Position numbers and translations under genes: made by a program
Source of the DNA: Propionibacteriaceae bacterium AM104-82
GTDB lineage: Bacteria > Actinomycetota > Actinomycetes > Propionibacteriales > Propionibacteriaceae
Direction: 5' to 3'
NCBI GenBank assembly: GCA_027658995.1
Contig: JAQDQK010000001.1
Location: 372,001 to 436,000 of the forward strand
Length of the DNA stretch: 64,000 nt
Notes under the pieces: model-generated
Told to the model about the DNA's origin: nothing
Database searches by the model: none
What the model saw: the letters and a program-made list of their open reading frames with translations, nothing else
In this document: positions 61,956 to 64,000 of the stretch, in pieces
How positions within the stretch are numbered: the first letter of the stretch is position 1
Layout: each line of letters begins with the position of its first letter

Positions 61956-62392
61956 TGGCAGGACCGCGTAACGCCAAGTTGGCCGACCAGATCCAGGTGA
62001 TCCTGGCGTCCACGATCCAGAACCGGATCAAGGACCCCCGGCTCGGCTTCATCACGATCACGGAGGTGCGTCTCACGGGTGACAACCGCGAGGCGACCGC
62101 CTTCTACACCGTGCTCGGCGACGAGGAGGCCCGCAAGGGCACCGCGGCGGCGCTTGAGTCGGCCAAGGGCCTGCTCCGCTCCACCGTCGGCCAGCAATTG
62201 GGGCTGAAGTTCACGCCGACGCTGTCCTTCGTCCTGGACGCCACCCCGGACTCCGCACGCCACATCGAGGACCTGCTCGCGCAGGTGCAGGCGACCGACG
62301 CAGCGTCGGCCGCCGCCTCGGCGGGCAAGGAGTTCGCGGGGGAGTCCGATCCGTACAGGAAGCCCCGGGAAACCGAGGACGAGATTCAGTGA
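61952..62392 (+). CDS. rbfA: Ribosome-binding factor A
   Basis: RbfA binds the 30S subunit during maturation of the 16S 5' end. The 146-residue protein has a KH-like fold with [39 protein letters not shown] start, [24 protein letters not shown] and [27 protein letters not shown]. The ATG at 61952 overlaps the infB stop (ATGA); a second ATG at 61955 is equally well placed relative to AAGGAG. A short C-terminal tail of acidic residues follows the fold. truB overlaps its end by four bases. Confidence 0.95.
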   Translation: MMAGPRNAKLADQIQVILASTIQNRIKDPRLGFITITEVRLTGDNREATAFYTVLGDEEARKGTAAALESAKGLLRSTVGQQLGLKFTPTLSFVLDATPDSARHIEDLLAQVQATDAASAAASAGKEFAGESDPYRKPRETEDEIQ

Positions 62393-63252
62393 GTTCCGCC
62401 TCTGGGGTGGTGATCGTCGACAAGCCGTCGGCGGTCACCTCCCACCAGGTGGTGGGCATGCTGCGCCGCCTGCTCGGCACCCGCAAGATCGGCCACGCAG
62501 GCACCCTCGACCCGATGGCGACCGGCGTGCTGATCCTCGGCGTCAACCGCGCCACGCGGCTGCTCGGGCACCTCGCGCTGCACGACAAGCGCTACCTGGC
62601 GACCGTCAGGCTCGGCGCCTCGTCCAGCACGGACGACGCGGACGGCGACGTGACCCCCGTGGCCGACGCCTCGCACCTGACGCGCGAGGTCGTGGACGCG
62701 GCGCTCGACGCACAGCGCGGCGACATCTCCCAGGTGCCGAGTTCCGTCTCGGCCATCAAGGTCGACGGGAAGCGCGCCTACGCGCTCGCACGGGCGGGGG
62801 AGAGCGTCGAGTTGAAGTCGCGGCCCGTGACCATCTCCCGGCTCGACGTCGTCGCGGTGCGCCCCGTTGACGGGTTCCTCGATGTCGACCTCGACGTCGA
62901 ATGCTCCTCGGGGACCTATGTGCGGGCCATCGCGCGCGACCTCGGCGTCGCGCTCGGCGTCGGCGGCCACCTGACGGCGCTCCGGCGCACCAGGATCGGC
63001 GGCTACAGCCTCGACGACGCCGTGCAACTCGGAGACGAGCCACCCAAGCTGATGTCGATGGCCGACGCGGCCAGGCTCAGCTTCCCCGTGCTGGACGTCA
63101 CTGCTGAGGAGGCGACAGACATCGGCTTCGGCAGGCCGATCGCCCGCTCGGTGCCATCCAGCCCCACCGGCATGATCGCACCGGACGGCACCCTCCTCGC
63201 GCTGTACCAGCCCACGGACGAGGGCTCTCGGCCGCTTGCGGTGCTCGTGTGA
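62389..63252 (+). CDS. truB: tRNA pseudouridine-55 synthase
   Basis: TruB makes pseudouridine 55 in the T-loop of tRNAs. The 287-residue enzyme has VVIVDKPSAVTSHQVV near residue 7, the catalytic Asp41 in HAGTLDPMATGVLIL, RYLATVRLGASSSTDDADGD near 65, VSAIKVDGKRAYALARAGE near 121 and a PUA-like C-terminal domain. GTG 62389 overlaps the rbfA stop as GTGA, and its own TGA overlaps the ribF GTG in the same way. The order infB-rbfA-truB-ribF is conserved. Confidence 0.96.
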   Translation: MSSASGVVIVDKPSAVTSHQVVGMLRRLLGTRKIGHAGTLDPMATGVLILGVNRATRLLGHLALHDKRYLATVRLGASSSTDDADGDVTPVADASHLTREVVDAALDAQRGDISQVPSSVSAIKVDGKRAYALARAGESVELKSRPVTISRLDVVAVRPVDGFLDVDLDVECSSGTYVRAIARDLGVALGVGGHLTALRRTRIGGYSLDDAVQLGDEPPKLMSMADAARLSFPVLDVTAEEATDIGFGRPIARSVPSSPTGMIAPDGTLLALYQPTDEGSRPLAVLV

Positions 63253-64000
63253 GCGTGCCAGATTTGTCTGCTGTGGAGGACCAAGTGACCAGCACCATCG
63301 TCGTGATCGGCAACTTCGACGGCGTGCACCGCGGGCACCGTTCGGTGCTCCAGGAGGCGTGCCGCGGGGTCGACCTGCCGCTCGTGGTGGTCACCTTCTG
63401 GCCGCACCCCGTCAGCGTGCTTCGCCCCGAGTTGGCGCCGAAACTGCTGACCGACCTGCGCAGCCGGATCGAACTGCTCAAGCAGGCGGGCGCGCACGAG
63501 GTCCGCGTCATCCAGTTCAACCGCGACGTCGCCGCGCTCAGCCCCGCGGAGTTCGTCGAGCGCTTCCTGATGCCGCTGCACCCGGCCCGGATCGTGGTCG
63601 GGGAGAACTTCCGCTTCGGGCACCGGGCCTCCGGCGACGTCCGCACGCTCGCCGAGCTCGGCGAGGGCCGCTTCGAGGTGTGCGCGATGCCGCTGCAGGC
63701 CGTCGACGACGAGGTGACCTGTTCGACAGGCATCCGCGAACTGCTCGAGCAGGGCGACGTGGCGGAGGCCGCGCGTCACCTCGGTCGCCCCTTCGAGTAC
63801 CGCGGCGTCGTGGTGGTGGGGGACCAGCGCGGCAGGGAACTGGGCTTCCCGACCGCCAACCTGAGCGTCCCCGGCGACCTCGCCGTCCCCGCCGACGGCG
63901 TCTACGCGGGCTGGGTCACGCGACTGGACGAGCCGGACGCCGAGCCGATGGCCGCCGCGATCTCGGTGGGCACCAACCCGACGTTCGATGGGGCGGACCA
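63249..64000 (+). CDS. ribF: Bifunctional riboflavin kinase/FAD synthetase RibF, 5' part
   Basis: RibF phosphorylates riboflavin and adenylates FMN to FAD. About 250 residues are present; the gene runs off the window end. The FAD-synthetase domain shows IGNFDGVHRGHRSVL near residue 20, VVTFWPHPVSV near 49, VVGENFRFGHRASG near 116 and STGIRELLEQGD near 158. The riboflavin kinase domain begins with VVVGDQRGRELGFPTANLSV near 192 and ISVGTNPTFDG at the end. GTG 63249 overlaps the truB stop (GTGA) and gives the usual distance to the GNFDGVH motif; GTG 63285, after GGAGGA, is the alternative. Confidence 0.95.
   Translation, partial: MSVPDLSAVEDQVTSTIVVIGNFDGVHRGHRSVLQEACRGVDLPLVVVTFWPHPVSVLRPELAPKLLTDLRSRIELLKQAGAHEVRVIQFNRDVAALSPAEFVERFLMPLHPARIVVGENFRFGHRASGDVRTLAELGEGRFEVCAMPLQAVDDEVTCSTGIRELLEQGDVAEAARHLGRPFEYRGVVVVGDQRGRELGFPTANLSVPGDLAVPADGVYAGWVTRLDEPDAEPMAAAISVGTNPTFDGAD

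Overview
The window is a 64-kb piece of a high-GC actinobacterial chromosome. GTG and TTG starts, 1-4 bp stop/start overlaps and TAnnnT boxes a few bases before start codons are common. Gene order is the conserved actinobacterial core: pgsA-cinA-clgR, DUF3046-recA-recX, miaB-miaA-dapF-hflX, xerC/M23/rpsB-tsf-pyrH-frr-cdsA-rlmN, dxr-site-2 protease-ispG-GNAT-proS, and rimP-nusA-ylxR-infB-rbfA-truB-ribF. RNase Y beside recX, DUF4439 beside rimP and the sugar genes fit the Propionibacteriales, probably a Propionibacteriaceae genus such as Tessaracoccus. That taxonomic call is inference from gene order and composition. I see no prophage, insertion sequence, CRISPR array, tRNA or rRNA.

Layout. 1-4 kb: end of pgsA, pncC/cinA, clgR, a DeoR-type repressor with its own operator array, DUF3046, and SOS-controlled recA-recX. 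4-14 kb: RNase Y, an aldose epimerase, the tRNA i6A/ms2i6A genes miaB and miaA, a small MT0933-like protein, dapF, hflX and a DinG-like helicase. 14-19 kb (minus strand): an AAA+ ATPase, a GPH sugar transporter and a GH13 alpha-glucosidase in one overlapping operon. 18.7-20.6 kb: DUF3099, SURF1 and RlmA-type methyltransferase in a second overlapping minus-strand operon. 20.6-34.5 kb: DUF2599 lipoprotein, fabG-fabI, aldo/keto reductase, ABC ATPase-NfeD-SPFH cassette, SBF transporter with a PabB-PabC fusion, SpoU methyltransferase, MFS transporter, deformylase, XerC and a two-module M23 protein.

34.5-50 kb: translation and envelope block (rpsB, tsf, pyrH, frr, cdsA, rlmN), gdhA, a zinc-ribbon peptidoglycan-binding protein, an APH-like kinase, the MEP isoprenoid genes dxr and ispG around a site-2 protease, a DUF4081-type GNAT protein and proS. 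50-53 kb: a minus-strand cassette RidA / YheO-type regulator / KDPG aldolase / KDG kinase behind an AT-rich promoter, which looks like an inducible lower Entner-Doudoroff (sugar-acid) module. 53-64 kb: rimP-nusA, an LTA-synthase-like transferase and a convergent secreted protein placed between nusA and ylxR, then infB-rbfA-truB and the 5' part of ribF.

The strongest non-gene signals are (i) at least 17 genes with a TAnnnT box exactly 6-9 bases before the start codon, implying widespread leaderless transcription; (ii) four copies of TTNTCCACAGG, a DnaA-box-like 11-mer, at or near gene boundaries; (iii) short repeats that duplicate the stop-codon region just downstream of four genes; (iv) a divergent promoter pair sharing one palindrome; and (v) a perfect 34-bp palindrome between tsf and pyrH. 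No single gene cluster is clearly an undescribed system. The best candidates for unexplored biology are the AAA+/GPH/GH13 operon, the orphan ABC ATPase fused translationally to NfeD-SPFH, and the RidA-KDPG cassette.
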